64,000 nt of DNA from Verrucolacustris sp044348085. GTDB taxonomy: Bacteria; Verrucomicrobiota; Verrucomicrobiia; Methylacidiphilales; Verrucolacustridaceae. A program made the position numbers and the translations under genes. This document shows positions 35,186 to 44,473 of this stretch, one piece after another. The notes beneath the pieces are model-generated. The model saw only the letters and a program-made list of their open reading frames with translations, made no database searches and had not been told where the DNA came from. The stretch lies in NCBI GenBank assembly GCA_044348085.1, contig JBIKTM010000006.1:21772-85771 (forward strand), read 5' to 3'. Within the stretch, counting starts at the first letter, position 1; each line of letters begins with the position of its first letter.

Positions 35186-36406
35186 ATGCTGATTCGTGCG
35201 GGTGCCCTCATTGAATCCACCAACCGGGTTCATCGTCCAGGCCACCTTCGCATGGAAAAAGGCAAAATTCTCGCGGTTGGATCTAACCTCGTACCCCTGC
35301 CTGGCGAAGAGGTTCTCTCTATTCCTAAAATTACGTTGGCCCCCGGATGGATCAACCTTCACGCACATCTGGAGTTGTCCTCACTCTCTGGAGTCCTGCG
35401 CAAGGGGAATACTTTTTCGGGTTGGCTCGAAGAACTTCTTCCCCTTCTCCCCACCCTCACACCCGAGGTCCGCCGTAGCTCCATCCTTACCTCAACTCGG
35501 CATGCCGCCCATTCAGGCACGACCTCGATCCTCTCCATTCTGACTCAACGCACAGCTCTTGCTGGCCTAACTTCAACCCCTACGCGAGTTTGGTGGGCTC
35601 TCGAATTTTCCGATCTCAGGGAAAAACCAAACCTTACCGAGATTGTGGATCAGGCAACCTCGTGGATGTCACGCCACCCAAATGCCGACTGGCACTTGGC
35701 CCTTTCGCCACACGCCCCCTATACAGCCTCACCATTTCTTTACCGCGAGCTTTCGGTTCTAGCCTCTCAAAGTCATCTCCCCTTCACAACTCACTTGGCT
35801 GAGTCCGTGGATGAGACTGAGTTTTTTGCGAATCAGAAATCATCGCTGCGTCACCTTCTTCCCACCGATTTTGATCGGCCCGACCTCCTTGTATCCCAAT
35901 CCCCTGCAGAGTGGTGCCAGAAACATAGTGTTCTTCCCTCAAGACCCATCCTTGCCCATGGAAATGAGTTCTCTCTGGAGGACCTGCCCTATCTCAAGGA
36001 ACGCAGTGCCACGATTGTCCACTGCCCCACGACTCATCAATGGTTTGAACGAAAACCGTTCCCTTTTAATTCTTTCCAAACTCACCAGATTCCAATCGCT
36101 CTTGGAACTGACAGCCCCGCCAGCTCCCCCAATTTACATTTTGATCTTCGTCTAGAGGCACGCACCTTCTTACAGAACCACCCTTCATGTAACCCAAAGA
36201 GTGTTTGGGAGATGCTCACCACAATTCCCGCACTAGCTCTCGGTCGGGGCAAAACGTTGGGCGTTCTAAATACTGATTACTCCGCAGATTGGGTCGGCTG
36301 GCGTATTCCACTAGAACAAGATCCATTCACTTCGATTCTCCAAAGCACTGAACCGGCAGAGATGACCTGTATTTCAGGAAAAATCACGCCCCACGAAAAG
36401 ATTTAG
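35186..36406 (+). CDS. Amidohydrolase-family protein (deaminase/chlorohydrolase type)
   Basis: A 406-residue TIM-barrel metal hydrolase. Metal ligands include the HxH of INLHAHLELS, later His in SPHAPYT and TTHLAESVDET, and the Asp in LGTDSPASSPN. The overall pattern fits the subgroup with guanine, S-adenosylhomocysteine, cytosine and aminodeoxyfutalosine deaminases. Aminodeoxyfutalosine deaminase of menaquinone synthesis is one option, but substrate cannot be assigned. It starts 6 bp after def and precedes the biotin genes by 40 bp. Confidence 0.75.
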   Translation: MLIRAGALIESTNRVHRPGHLRMEKGKILAVGSNLVPLPGEEVLSIPKITLAPGWINLHAHLELSSLSGVLRKGNTFSGWLEELLPLLPTLTPEVRRSSILTSTRHAAHSGTTSILSILTQRTALAGLTSTPTRVWWALEFSDLREKPNLTEIVDQATSWMSRHPNADWHLALSPHAPYTASPFLYRELSVLASQSHLPFTTHLAESVDETEFFANQKSSLRHLLPTDFDRPDLLVSQSPAEWCQKHSVLPSRPILAHGNEFSLEDLPYLKERSATIVHCPTTHQWFERKPFPFNSFQTHQIPIALGTDSPASSPNLHFDLRLEARTFLQNHPSCNPKSVWEMLTTIPALALGRGKTLGVLNTDYSADWVGWRIPLEQDPFTSILQSTEPAEMTCISGKITPHEKI

Positions 36407-36446
36407 CCTCGTCCCCTACCCCCTTTCGTCGGCACGATAGTAGGGT

Positions 36447-37580
36447 ATGGGTGCACCCTCTTTTTTGAATGAAATAGACAGTCGGAAGGCCGAAAGGCAC
36501 CACCAGGGTCGTGATCGTTCTCTACCCCAGAATTCCGCCCCGATCTCTTTTTCAGATAACGATTACCTTGGGCTAGCCAAGCATCCCGCTGTTTTACAGT
36601 CCGCCCAAGAGGCCATCAAGAAACACGGCACGGGTGCGCGAGCTGCCCGCCTTCTTGCAGGTCTTTGCCCCGAGCATCAAGATCTTGAGTCTGCCTTGGC
36701 AGTATGGAAACAAAGTGAGCGGGCGCTTCTTTTTGCTTCAGGATACCTTACTCCTCTGGGGGTGATTCCTGCCCTTGTGGGCCCTGGCGATACTATCCTG
36801 CTTGAGCGAAACGCACATGCATGCCTCTTTGATGGGGCCAAGCTTTCTGAGGCGCGTCTTCGGCTATTTCCAAGGCAGGACATGGCGGCTCTCAAACAAA
36901 TGCTCGATTCCACACGGAAATTGAATCCAAACGGAAAGATCCTTCTCGTAGTCGAATCCCTTCACTCGATGGATGGGGACTTTGCCCCACTGGAGGAGAT
37001 CATCCGCCTCAAAACGGAAGCTGGGGCTTGGTTACTACTGGATGAGGCTCACGCAGGGGGCATCTGCGGTCCAGATGGCTCAGGACGAGCTGCAGAACTT
37101 GGAGTGACCTCCGCAATCGATTTACAAATGGGCACACTGGGAAAAGCCCTTGGCTCCGCTGGCGGATTTATTGCAGGCCAAGCCAACATTATCGATCACC
37201 TTCTCAATGAGGCCAGAACCTTTCTTTTCGGCACAGCTCTGCCCCCGGCTTCCGCTCGAGCTGCCCTTACCGCCCTGTCGATCATCCGATCCACAGAAGG
37301 TGAGCACCTGCGTCATACGCTACAAAGAAACATCACTCTTTTCCGCTTTGAATCCACCTCCACTCAGCTCGGTCCGATTCATCCCATTCTTTGCACAACA
37401 AACTCGGCCGCTACTGCATCTTCAAAGATTCTAAAAGACCAAGGCCTAGAAGTTCCTGCAATACGCACTCCGACAGTGCCTACCGGGACAGCTCGACTCC
37501 GGATCAGCCTATCGGCTCGACACTCTGAGTCAGAAATCGGGCTACTTGCCCAATCACTTAAAGCACTTCCAAAATCGTGA
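36447..37580 (+). CDS. bioF: 8-amino-7-oxononanoate synthase
   Basis: A 377-residue PLP enzyme that joins pimeloyl thioester and alanine in biotin synthesis. FSDNDYLGLAKHP and GTGARAARLLAG mark the N-terminal part, LLDEAHAGGICG holds the PLP Asp/His, and the PLP Lys is in GTLGKALGSAGGF. Full length. It is the first of bioF-bioA-bioD, joined to bioA by a GTGA overlap. Confidence 0.93.
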   Translation: MGAPSFLNEIDSRKAERHHQGRDRSLPQNSAPISFSDNDYLGLAKHPAVLQSAQEAIKKHGTGARAARLLAGLCPEHQDLESALAVWKQSERALLFASGYLTPLGVIPALVGPGDTILLERNAHACLFDGAKLSEARLRLFPRQDMAALKQMLDSTRKLNPNGKILLVVESLHSMDGDFAPLEEIIRLKTEAGAWLLLDEAHAGGICGPDGSGRAAELGVTSAIDLQMGTLGKALGSAGGFIAGQANIIDHLLNEARTFLFGTALPPASARAALTALSIIRSTEGEHLRHTLQRNITLFRFESTSTQLGPIHPILCTTNSAATASSKILKDQGLEVPAIRTPTVPTGTARLRISLSARHSESEIGLLAQSLKALPKS

Positions 37581-38968
37581 CCCCCACAGAGATCGCACAG
37601 ATCGACCAGCAACACCTCTGGCATCCTTTCACCCCAAATTCACTTTGGCTGGATCCTGACCATCCACCCCTCTCCATCGCGTCAGGTGAAGGGGCTTGGC
37701 TTATTGCAAGCGACGGCAGGCGGTACCTAGATGGAAACTCATCGATCTGGACAAATCTTCACGGGCACGCCCATCCCAAGATCAATCAAGCTATAAAGTC
37801 TCAACTCGACCGAATCGCGCACTCCTCATTTCTCGGACTGACTCATGAGCCCGCCGTCCACCTTGCCCAGCAGCTCCTTCGATACACCCGACTTTCTTCC
37901 GAATCTCCAAACCTAAATCGCGTTTTTTTCTCGGATGATGGTTCAACCGCGATTGAGGCAGGCCTCAAAATGATTCTTCAGTCCTTCGCGCAAAACGGTC
38001 AAAGGCAGCGAACTCACTTCATCTCACCTCAAGGCGCTTATCACGGCGATACAATTGGTGCGATGAGTCTCAGCCACAGCCCTACGTTTCATCACCACTT
38101 TCAACCCGTTCTTTTCCAGACCCAGAAAGTTATGACTCCTGCCTGTTATCGATGTCCTTTCAATCGCGCCAAGCCCGAGCAAGCAGACGCCCGCTCATAC
38201 CGAAAGTGTAATTTCGAATGCGCATCTTTGGCCGAAGAAGCGATCGAACAGGCTGGTGATCGATTAGCAGCTTGGGTTTTAGAGCCTCGGGTTCAAGGGG
38301 CCGCTGGAATGGTCATGCATCCTCATGGTTACGCCAAACGTACGGCAACATCAGCACGTAAGGTCGGTGCAAAAGTACTCTTTGATGAAGTACTCACCGC
38401 CTTTGGCCGGACTGGAACCTCACTAGCCTCCCATGCGGAGGAAGTAGTGCCTGATGTGCTGGCCTTGGCGAAGGGCCTGACTGGTGGCTATCTACCTCTT
38501 GCTGCGACGCTAACTACAGAGGAGATCTTTCATTCATTTAGTGGCGATATAAATCGAACTTTCTTCCATGGTCACAGCTACACCGCAAACCCACTGGGTT
38601 GCGCGGCGGCTTCTGCCAGTTTGGATCTTTTAGAATCCTCCGAAGAGATTAAGAAACGGGAGAGGCTAGTTCAGAATCTTTCTACACTCTCTTCAACTTT
38701 CTGGAAGCACCCCTATGTGGGTGATGTTCGCCAAGAGGGTGCTATCCTTGCGATCGAACTGGTCGCGGATCCAGCGACTCGAACTCCTTTCCAATCCGAA
38801 AAGAGACTCGGCGCCAAGATCTGCCATACCGCAAGGAAATTTGGGCTTATCACCCGCCCCATTCGTGATGTTCTTGTCCTTATGCCCCCCTACTGCACCC
38901 GACCTGAAGAACTAGAGAAGATGGTTCACGCTCTACATCAGGCCACCGCACAGGAACTTGGCTCGTGA
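37577..38968 (+). CDS. bioA: Adenosylmethionine-8-amino-7-oxononanoate transaminase
   Basis: A 463-residue class III aminotransferase giving 7,8-diaminopelargonate. The N-terminal HLWHPFTPN, YLDGNSSIWTNLHGHAHP, VFFSDDGSTAIEAGLKM, the GAYHGDTIGAMSLS block, LFDEVLTAFGRTG (PLP Asp) and LAKGLTGGYLPLA (PLP Lys) are all present. The extra CYRCPF...CNFEC segment adds four Cys in the middle, seen in some BioA. Starts at GTG overlapping the bioF stop. Confidence 0.95.
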   Translation: MTPTEIAQIDQQHLWHPFTPNSLWLDPDHPPLSIASGEGAWLIASDGRRYLDGNSSIWTNLHGHAHPKINQAIKSQLDRIAHSSFLGLTHEPAVHLAQQLLRYTRLSSESPNLNRVFFSDDGSTAIEAGLKMILQSFAQNGQRQRTHFISPQGAYHGDTIGAMSLSHSPTFHHHFQPVLFQTQKVMTPACYRCPFNRAKPEQADARSYRKCNFECASLAEEAIEQAGDRLAAWVLEPRVQGAAGMVMHPHGYAKRTATSARKVGAKVLFDEVLTAFGRTGTSLASHAEEVVPDVLALAKGLTGGYLPLAATLTTEEIFHSFSGDINRTFFHGHSYTANPLGCAAASASLDLLESSEEIKKRERLVQNLSTLSSTFWKHPYVGDVRQEGAILAIELVADPATRTPFQSEKRLGAKICHTARKFGLITRPIRDVLVLMPPYCTRPEELEKMVHALHQATAQELGS

Positions 38969-39606
38969 AGGGTATCTTTATTACAGGAACTGACACGGGA
39001 GTTGGGAAGACCTACTTCACTTCACTCCTTACCCGAGCACTTCGCAAAAGATCGATTCCTGCGATTCCCCTTAAACCCATCTCAGCTGGTGACCGGACTG
39101 ATTCAATCCTCCTTTCGGAGGCTACGGGAGGTGAAATTTCTCCAATCGAAATCAATCCAGTGCACTTTTCTGCTCCGCTCTCCCCGTACGCTGCCTCCAT
39201 GGTTGAGGGTCGCCCGTTTCCTTGGGGAATCCTTCGTGAGCGAATGGAAAAACTGGCTCAGAACTACCAAGGACCGTTTCTGGTGGAGGGAGCGGGCGGA
39301 TGGCGTGTTCCTTTGGACTCTAGCCTGGGAATTCGCGAGTGGGCACAAGAGTTATCTCTTCCTGTTGTCGTGGTAGCTCGGAATTCCTTGGGCACCCTAA
39401 ATCACACCCTTTTGACAGTTGATTCGATACGCCAATCCAACCTCCCCCTTCTCGGTGTAGTTCTAAACGATACGACCTCAAAACCAGACGACTCCTCAAT
39501 CACAAATCCCGCACTTTTAGAACAACTGACTCGTCTCCCCGTTCTTTCTCTGCCCTACCACTCGACGCAACTTCCCTCACTTCCAGCTTGGTTAACCCCA
39601 CTCTAA
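38965..39606 (+). CDS. bioD: Dethiobiotin synthase
   Basis: A 213-residue ATP-dependent carboxylase that closes the ureido ring. The P-loop GTDTGVGKT is at residues 8-16, KPISAG follows and LVEGAGGWRVPL is the substrate loop. It starts at GTG inside the bioA stop (GTGA). bioB, needed for the last step, is not in the window. The end overlaps the convergent tsaD stop by 4 bp. This biotin serves AccB encoded about 30 kb away. Confidence 0.94.
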   Translation: MKGIFITGTDTGVGKTYFTSLLTRALRKRSIPAIPLKPISAGDRTDSILLSEATGGEISPIEINPVHFSAPLSPYAASMVEGRPFPWGILRERMEKLAQNYQGPFLVEGAGGWRVPLDSSLGIREWAQELSLPVVVVARNSLGTLNHTLLTVDSIRQSNLPLLGVVLNDTTSKPDDSSITNPALLEQLTRLPVLSLPYHSTQLPSLPAWLTPL

Positions 39607-40625
39607 CGCGCAACCGACCAGCGCGGATCGGCATCCGCGTCCCAGTCTGAGGATTGACCGTCCAAAACGCGGCGAGCTACGACTGCTGCAATCATGGAGG
39701 CATTATCAGTATTCCAACCCCCCGTGGCACACTGGAAATCACATCCCCTCTGTACCGCCATTTTTTTTAAGGCCTCAAGCACCCCTTGATTGGCACTCAC
39801 TCCACCACTAACCGTGAAAGTGCGAATTCCCGTTTGATCCAAAGCCTTCGCAGACCGATCCACCAAAGATTCAGTAATGGCTGCTTGCACCTCAGCACAA
39901 AAGTCGGAACGCGCACCTCCCTCGACCGCAAGTCTCGGATTCTTCTCGAGAAGTAGCCGAGCTGCATTTTTCAAGCCACTGAAACTAAAATCACAACTTT
40001 CTGCTCCTTTCATCGGCCGAGGAAGAGACACCCGGCCCTTGACACCCCCCCGCGCCTCTTTCTCTAAAGCTGCTCCCCCTGGATATCCAAGGCCAACCAT
40101 TCGAGCGAGTTTGTCAAAAGCCTCCCCCGCAGCATCGTCTCGCGTCGTCCCTAAGATTTTTCTTTTTTCCGATCCTGTGGCTTCGACCAGCAAGGTATGC
40201 CCGCCACTCACAATCAACGCCACGTGAGGATATTTTGGCCATTTTCCTTGGGAGACAAATGGACTGTAAAGGTGACCCTCCAGATGATTGATGGCATGAA
40301 AGGAGGTCTTTTGAGCCCATGCAAATGCCTTACCAAAAGACAGCCCCACAAGAAGAGCGGGAGCTAAACCAGGACCCGCAGTTGCCCCGACTCCATCTAT
40401 CTTTCCCTCCCCAGACCTACTCTTCGCTTCGTCGAGCAGTTTGGGCAAAAGCTCAAGATGCTGACGAACGGTCAACTCGGGAACAATCCCTCCAAGTTCC
40501 GCGTGCTCCTGAGGGCGGGTCGCTAACGCCTCACCCAAGAGCCGACAGCCCTGTTCATCCGCTTCAACGACAGCCACGGCGGTCTCATCACAGGAAGTCT
40601 CGATGCCAAGGGTGCGGAGGGCCAC
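39603..40625 (-). CDS. tsaD: tRNA N6-adenosine threonylcarbamoyltransferase
   Basis: A 340-residue ASKHA-fold enzyme that transfers threonylcarbamoyl to A37 of ANN-decoding tRNAs. LGIETSCDETAVAVV, the metal-binding HAELGGIVPE and HLEGHLYSP (HxxxH), VALIVSGGHT and DDAAGEAFDKLARM are standard. Its partner tsaB is at 61.1 kb; tsaC and tsaE are not seen. Starts 4 bp after the C-terminal protease gene, as the last of three minus-strand genes. Confidence 0.97.
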   Translation of the reverse strand: MALRTLGIETSCDETAVAVVEADEQGCRLLGEALATRPQEHAELGGIVPELTVRQHLELLPKLLDEAKSRSGEGKIDGVGATAGPGLAPALLVGLSFGKAFAWAQKTSFHAINHLEGHLYSPFVSQGKWPKYPHVALIVSGGHTLLVEATGSEKRKILGTTRDDAAGEAFDKLARMVGLGYPGGAALEKEARGGVKGRVSLPRPMKGAESCDFSFSGLKNAARLLLEKNPRLAVEGGARSDFCAEVQAAITESLVDRSAKALDQTGIRTFTVSGGVSANQGVLEALKKMAVQRGCDFQCATGGWNTDNASMIAAVVARRVLDGQSSDWDADADPRWSVAR

Positions 40626-40629
40626 GGGA

Positions 40630-41925
40630 CTAGGACGAACGGTCGGGCGTTAGACGTCGTTTGACAACTTTCCACCCCCGCAAAAGATCAATCGCACGGT
40701 CCAGCGGTTCATCATTCACTTCAGCCTCTGGATCTTGATTTTTTTTTAGCCCTGGACTCCGTTTTTGAAAGATCGCCTCCTCCTCGCCTCGAGTAAGGCG
40801 CGCGATTACATCCGGCTCAATTCCTACGCCATGAATTTTTTTTCGGGATGGAGTCGTATAGTGGGCAGTAGTCAGACGAACTCCCACATCGGGAATGACA
40901 CTGGGATCCACGCGTTGCACGGTTTGAACCGATCCTTTTCCAAAGGTAGTTTCCCCCACAATCACCGCCAGACCAAGATCCTGCAGGGCTCCTGCGACGA
41001 TTTCCGCTGCACTTGCCGTGTTTCCATTCACCAAAACAACCGTTGGCCACCGAATTCGAAGGTTCACATTACGAGAAAGATACTTTTGCTGAGTCGACCC
41101 TGCCTTGCGCCCCTCTGTAGCCACAACGAGCGTTCCCCCGGGCACAAATCGACTGACCACTTCCACGGCAGCATCTACTAATCCGCCAGGGTTATCTCGT
41201 AGATCAAGTACCAGAGCCGTGGCACCTTCCTTTCCCAGTTGGGCCATGGCTGCATCAAACTCTTTGGGAGTTTTCTCACCAAACTGGGTTATGCGCACAT
41301 ACCCAATCTTTTCCCCCTGGCTCACCGAGGAGGAAATCATTTTAGTCTCTTGCAGGGTAGGCACTTGAATCATCTCTCGAACCACGGAAAGCTCGAAAGT
41401 CTTTTGCTCACTAGGACGGTAGATCGAAAGTTGAACCGGAACACCTGGCCGCCCACGGAGCAATCGAATCGCCTCCCCCAAGCTCAGTTTTTGTGTACCT
41501 TTACCCTCAATTTTCACAATCCGATCCCCAGGAAGAAGGCCCGCTCGAAACCCAGGTCCGCCCTCAATCGGCACATTAACTGTAAGTTGGTTTTCCACCA
41601 TTCCCACCGAAATCCCCAAACCGCCGAACTGCCCCTCCGTCTCAGTGCGAATCATTTTATAGTGTTCCGGGTCCAAAAACTGGCTGTGCGGATCCAACGA
41701 GGTCAGCAATCCTCGTAACGCGGCATAGGTCATTTTGTCATAGTCGGTCTTTTCGATCTCCAAGTACTCATCCCGAATCATCTCCACAACGCTGGCAAAT
41801 AGCAGAGCACTTCGATATCGACCCTCCTCACTAGCCGGAGTGGCGTTCGTTTGAGTCAACTCAACCGCGTTGCAGGACAATACAAATCCCCAGACCACCC
41901 CCCAAATACAGGGATAAATCCTCAT
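40630..41925 (-). CDS. ctp: Carboxyl-terminal processing protease (S41)
   Basis: A 431-residue exported serine protease that trims C-termini of envelope proteins. Signal segment at residues 1-21, PDZ domain about 100-185 (GGLGISVGM, AGLLPGDRIVKIEG), then the S41 core LVLDLRDNPGGLVDAAVEV. The catalytic dyad is S305 (GNTASAAEIVAG) and K330 (GETTFGKGSVQ). Starts by ATGA overlap with the upstream decarboxylase gene. Confidence 0.95.
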   Translation of the reverse strand: MRIYPCIWGVVWGFVLSCNAVELTQTNATPASEEGRYRSALLFASVVEMIRDEYLEIEKTDYDKMTYAALRGLLTSLDPHSQFLDPEHYKMIRTETEGQFGGLGISVGMVENQLTVNVPIEGGPGFRAGLLPGDRIVKIEGKGTQKLSLGEAIRLLRGRPGVPVQLSIYRPSEQKTFELSVVREMIQVPTLQETKMISSSVSQGEKIGYVRITQFGEKTPKEFDAAMAQLGKEGATALVLDLRDNPGGLVDAAVEVVSRFVPGGTLVVATEGRKAGSTQQKYLSRNVNLRIRWPTVVLVNGNTASAAEIVAGALQDLGLAVIVGETTFGKGSVQTVQRVDPSVIPDVGVRLTTAHYTTPSRKKIHGVGIEPDVIARLTRGEEEAIFQKRSPGLKKNQDPEAEVNDEPLDRAIDLLRGWKVVKRRLTPDRSS

Positions 41926-42872
41926 GCCTTAGGAGGGGATTCGATATGGTTTTTGAACCACTGGATCGTTTCTCGCAAGCCATCCTCCAGCGAAACTTTA
42001 GGCTCCCAACCAAGAATTGTCCGAGCACGGGTGATATCGGGTTTCCGCTGCTTAGGGTCATCCACAGGAAGCGGGTTTTTTATAATCGTACTTTTTGTTT
42101 CTGTGATCCTTCGGATCCTCTCCGCAAACTCTAAGATCGTCAGTTCGAGAGGATTTCCAATATTCACAGGCTCATGAAAGTTCGATTGGGAGAGACGGTA
42201 GATTCCATCAATCAGATCGCTCACAAAACAGAAACTTCGAGTCTGGTTGCCCTCACCGAACACGGTCAGCGGTTCCCCCCTTAAAGCCTGACTCACAAAA
42301 GCAGGCACCACCCGCCCATCCCGCAAACGCATTCGAGGTCCATAGGTGTTGAAGATCCGAACAATCTTTGTGTTCACCTCATGGAATCGGTAGTATGCCA
42401 TGGTCATCGCCTCGGCAAAGCGCTTCGCCTCGTCGTAGACCCCACGAGGTCCAATCGGATTTACGTTACCCCAATAATCCTCTTTTTGCGGGTGAACGAG
42501 TGGATCCCCGTAACATTCGCTGGTCGAAGCAAGCAGGAAGGTCGCCCCTTTTGCCTTGGCCAAGCCTAATGTGTTGTGGGTACCGAGGGAACCCACCTTC
42601 AAAGTTTGGATCGGCAACTCCAGATAGTCGATCGGACTTGCAGGGGAGGCAAAATGAAAGACGTAATCCACCGGCCCCTCAACCGCAATAAACTTGGTCA
42701 CATCATGCCTAAGAAAACGAAATCGTTTTTCACCTCGTAAATGGTCGAAATTACGTTCATTCCCCGTCAGTAGATTATCTACGGCGAGAACTTCATGGCC
42801 TTCCTTGAGAAGGCGATCGACAAGATGGGAGCCGAGAAAGCCGGCCCCCCCAGTAACAACGCTTATTGGCAT
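41922..42872 (-). CDS. uxs: UDP-glucuronate decarboxylase (UDP-xylose synthase type SDR)
   Basis: A 316-residue extended SDR enzyme expected to turn UDP-glucuronate to UDP-xylose for surface polysaccharides. N-terminal VVTGGAGFLGSHL binds NAD. The catalytic YxxxK is GVYDEAKRFAE; STSECYGDPLVHPQKEDYWGNVNPIGPR is the decarboxylase-type signature. RIFNTYGPRM and the R-x-F-C-F-V-S-D loop are also typical. It is first in the uxs-ctp-tsaD set. Confidence 0.9.
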   Translation of the reverse strand: MPISVVTGGAGFLGSHLVDRLLKEGHEVLAVDNLLTGNERNFDHLRGEKRFRFLRHDVTKFIAVEGPVDYVFHFASPASPIDYLELPIQTLKVGSLGTHNTLGLAKAKGATFLLASTSECYGDPLVHPQKEDYWGNVNPIGPRGVYDEAKRFAEAMTMAYYRFHEVNTKIVRIFNTYGPRMRLRDGRVVPAFVSQALRGEPLTVFGEGNQTRSFCFVSDLIDGIYRLSQSNFHEPVNIGNPLELTILEFAERIRRITETKSTIIKNPLPVDDPKQRKPDITRARTILGWEPKVSLEDGLRETIQWFKNHIESPPKA

Positions 42873-42952
42873 ATACTTGAGCTAGTAACTAAATGCTCCA
42901 AAGGCAAGCCAACGAACTCGCCCCTTGCGCATGAATCGGGCAAGGTAAGGGC

Positions 42953-43798
42953 ATGGAGTCGAGTTCCATCAAAATTGGGCAGACGTTCGGTAATTACCAG
43001 TTGGAGCGAGAATTAGGTCAAGGGGGAATGGGTGCGGTTTACCTAGCCAAAGATAGTGGATTGAATCGGCACGTTGCCTTGAAGATTTTACGCTCTGATT
43101 TAGGCGAAGATCCATCGTTCTCCACAAAGTTTCTAGAGGAAGTTGAGGTAACCGCGTCTCTTGCCCACCCCAATATCATCCGCGTCTTCACCTTGGGCGA
43201 ACAGGATGGCCGCCTTTACCTGGTGATGGAGCATTTGGACCAACCCAGCCTTGAGGATTCGATGCAAACGAGGGGAAAAATCCCGGAAAAGGAGGTACTT
43301 GAAATCGGCATGGGAATCGCCTCTGCCCTGCAATTCGCACATGAAGAAACCGGCTTAATTCATCGGGATATTAAGCCGGGCAACATCCTTTTCGGTCGGG
43401 GAAATATTCCCAAACTGGCCGACTTTGGTTTAGCCGCAGGAGCGCGCTCGGCGCTCGGCCAGCAAGACGAGATTTGGGGAACACCCTACTATGTTTCTCC
43501 CGAGAGACTTCTTCGTGAACCAGAGGATATTCGAAGTGATATCTATTCCCTTGGAGCCACCCTCTACCATGCCTTGGCGGGGAGACCTCCCTTCGAGGCC
43601 GAAACAGCAGAAGAAGTTGCCAAAAGGCATATTTCAGATCGTCCACCCCCTTTACGTAGCTTCTGCCCTGACGCCCAGGAGCAGACAGTAATTACTTTGG
43701 ACAGGTGCCTAGCAAAGAAAACTGACAGTCGTTGGGCAACCTATACTGAACTGATCAACCAGCTGGCTGATGCTCTCAGGCGGATTGAAGGGGAATAG
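42953..43798 (+). CDS. Soluble Hanks-type serine/threonine protein kinase
   Basis: A 281-residue kinase consisting of the catalytic domain alone. The glycine loop is LGQGGMGAVYLA, the ATP Lys in VALKIL, the C-helix Glu in FLEEVEV, catalytic loop LIHRDIKPGN, DFG in LADFGLAAG and APE replaced by YVSPERL. No transmembrane segment, PASTA or TPR part follows, so it is cytosolic and ends at the kinase fold. It converges on the prepilin-like gene, 4 bp between stops. Confidence 0.9.
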   Translation: MESSSIKIGQTFGNYQLERELGQGGMGAVYLAKDSGLNRHVALKILRSDLGEDPSFSTKFLEEVEVTASLAHPNIIRVFTLGEQDGRLYLVMEHLDQPSLEDSMQTRGKIPEKEVLEIGMGIASALQFAHEETGLIHRDIKPGNILFGRGNIPKLADFGLAAGARSALGQQDEIWGTPYYVSPERLLREPEDIRSDIYSLGATLYHALAGRPPFEAETAEEVAKRHISDRPPPLRSFCPDAQEQTVITLDRCLAKKTDSRWATYTELINQLADALRRIEGE

Positions 43799-43802
43799 AA
43801 AG

Positions 43803-44432
43803 TTACTGAACACTGATTTGGGCACTACCGACATTACTGACTATACCAGGTATCGTGACATTTAAAGCAGATGCACCATTTGCCCCAGCCTTAATGAAGG
43901 CAGCTGAATTACCGACTTGATAAACAACAATGCCTTTAGTTTTCCATCCAACCGTAGGCGTTCCAATTGCAACATTGGAAAAATTATTTTGGCTGCCAAA
44001 GTTTTTGGAAATAAACAGGGGGACATTTCCATCATCCGAGGTGGTTAATGGGCTATTGTAGCCCCAAGCAATATTGTTAGGTTGTATGTTATTAGTTGCT
44101 AATGCAGCTACATATCCATTACCTGCCAGAATTTTCGTGCTGTTGAGTTGGCCTAGGGCTACAAGATTCGTAAAAAATGCTGTTGAGTTTACAGTATTCG
44201 TGTTTGTACCGTTAAAATTTCCATCATTATCATTTGCGTAGCTAAAGGCAATCATTCCGCATTGACGAATATTTGAAACATCGACCTGCTGCTTTGCTTT
44301 ATCCAAACCGCCTTGAATCGCAGGAACCGCCAAGCCCGCCAAGAGACCGATAATACTGATAACCACCAAAAGTTCGACAAGGGTAAATGAATTTGCTTTT
44401 AATTTTTTTAACCCGCTGATGATTTTTCTCAT
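43803..44432 (-). CDS. Type IV prepilin-like / type II pseudopilin protein
   Basis: A 209-residue protein with an N-methylation motif: basic leader, then SFTLVELLVVISIIGLLAGLAVPAI. Cleavage would be before Phe, but the -1 residue is Ser instead of the usual Gly. The mature part is Asn/Thr/Gly-rich with GNVPLF and VGWKTKGIVVYQ segments. A shorter start at 44432 (MRKIISG) is used; the frame runs to 44459. The gene is AT-richer than its neighbours. No pilus or secretion genes are beside it. Confidence 0.82.
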   Translation of the reverse strand: MRKIISGLKKLKANSFTLVELLVVISIIGLLAGLAVPAIQGGLDKAKQQVDVSNIRQCGMIAFSYANDNDGNFNGTNTNTVNSTAFFTNLVALGQLNSTKILAGNGYVAALATNNIQPNNIAWGYNSPLTTSDDGNVPLFISKNFGSQNNFSNVAIGTPTVGWKTKGIVVYQVGNSAAFIKAGANGASALNVTIPGIVSNVGSAQISVQ

Positions 44433-44473
44433 AGGTGAAATCTGCCCCACGTTGCACACTCTGTCAAATCCCT

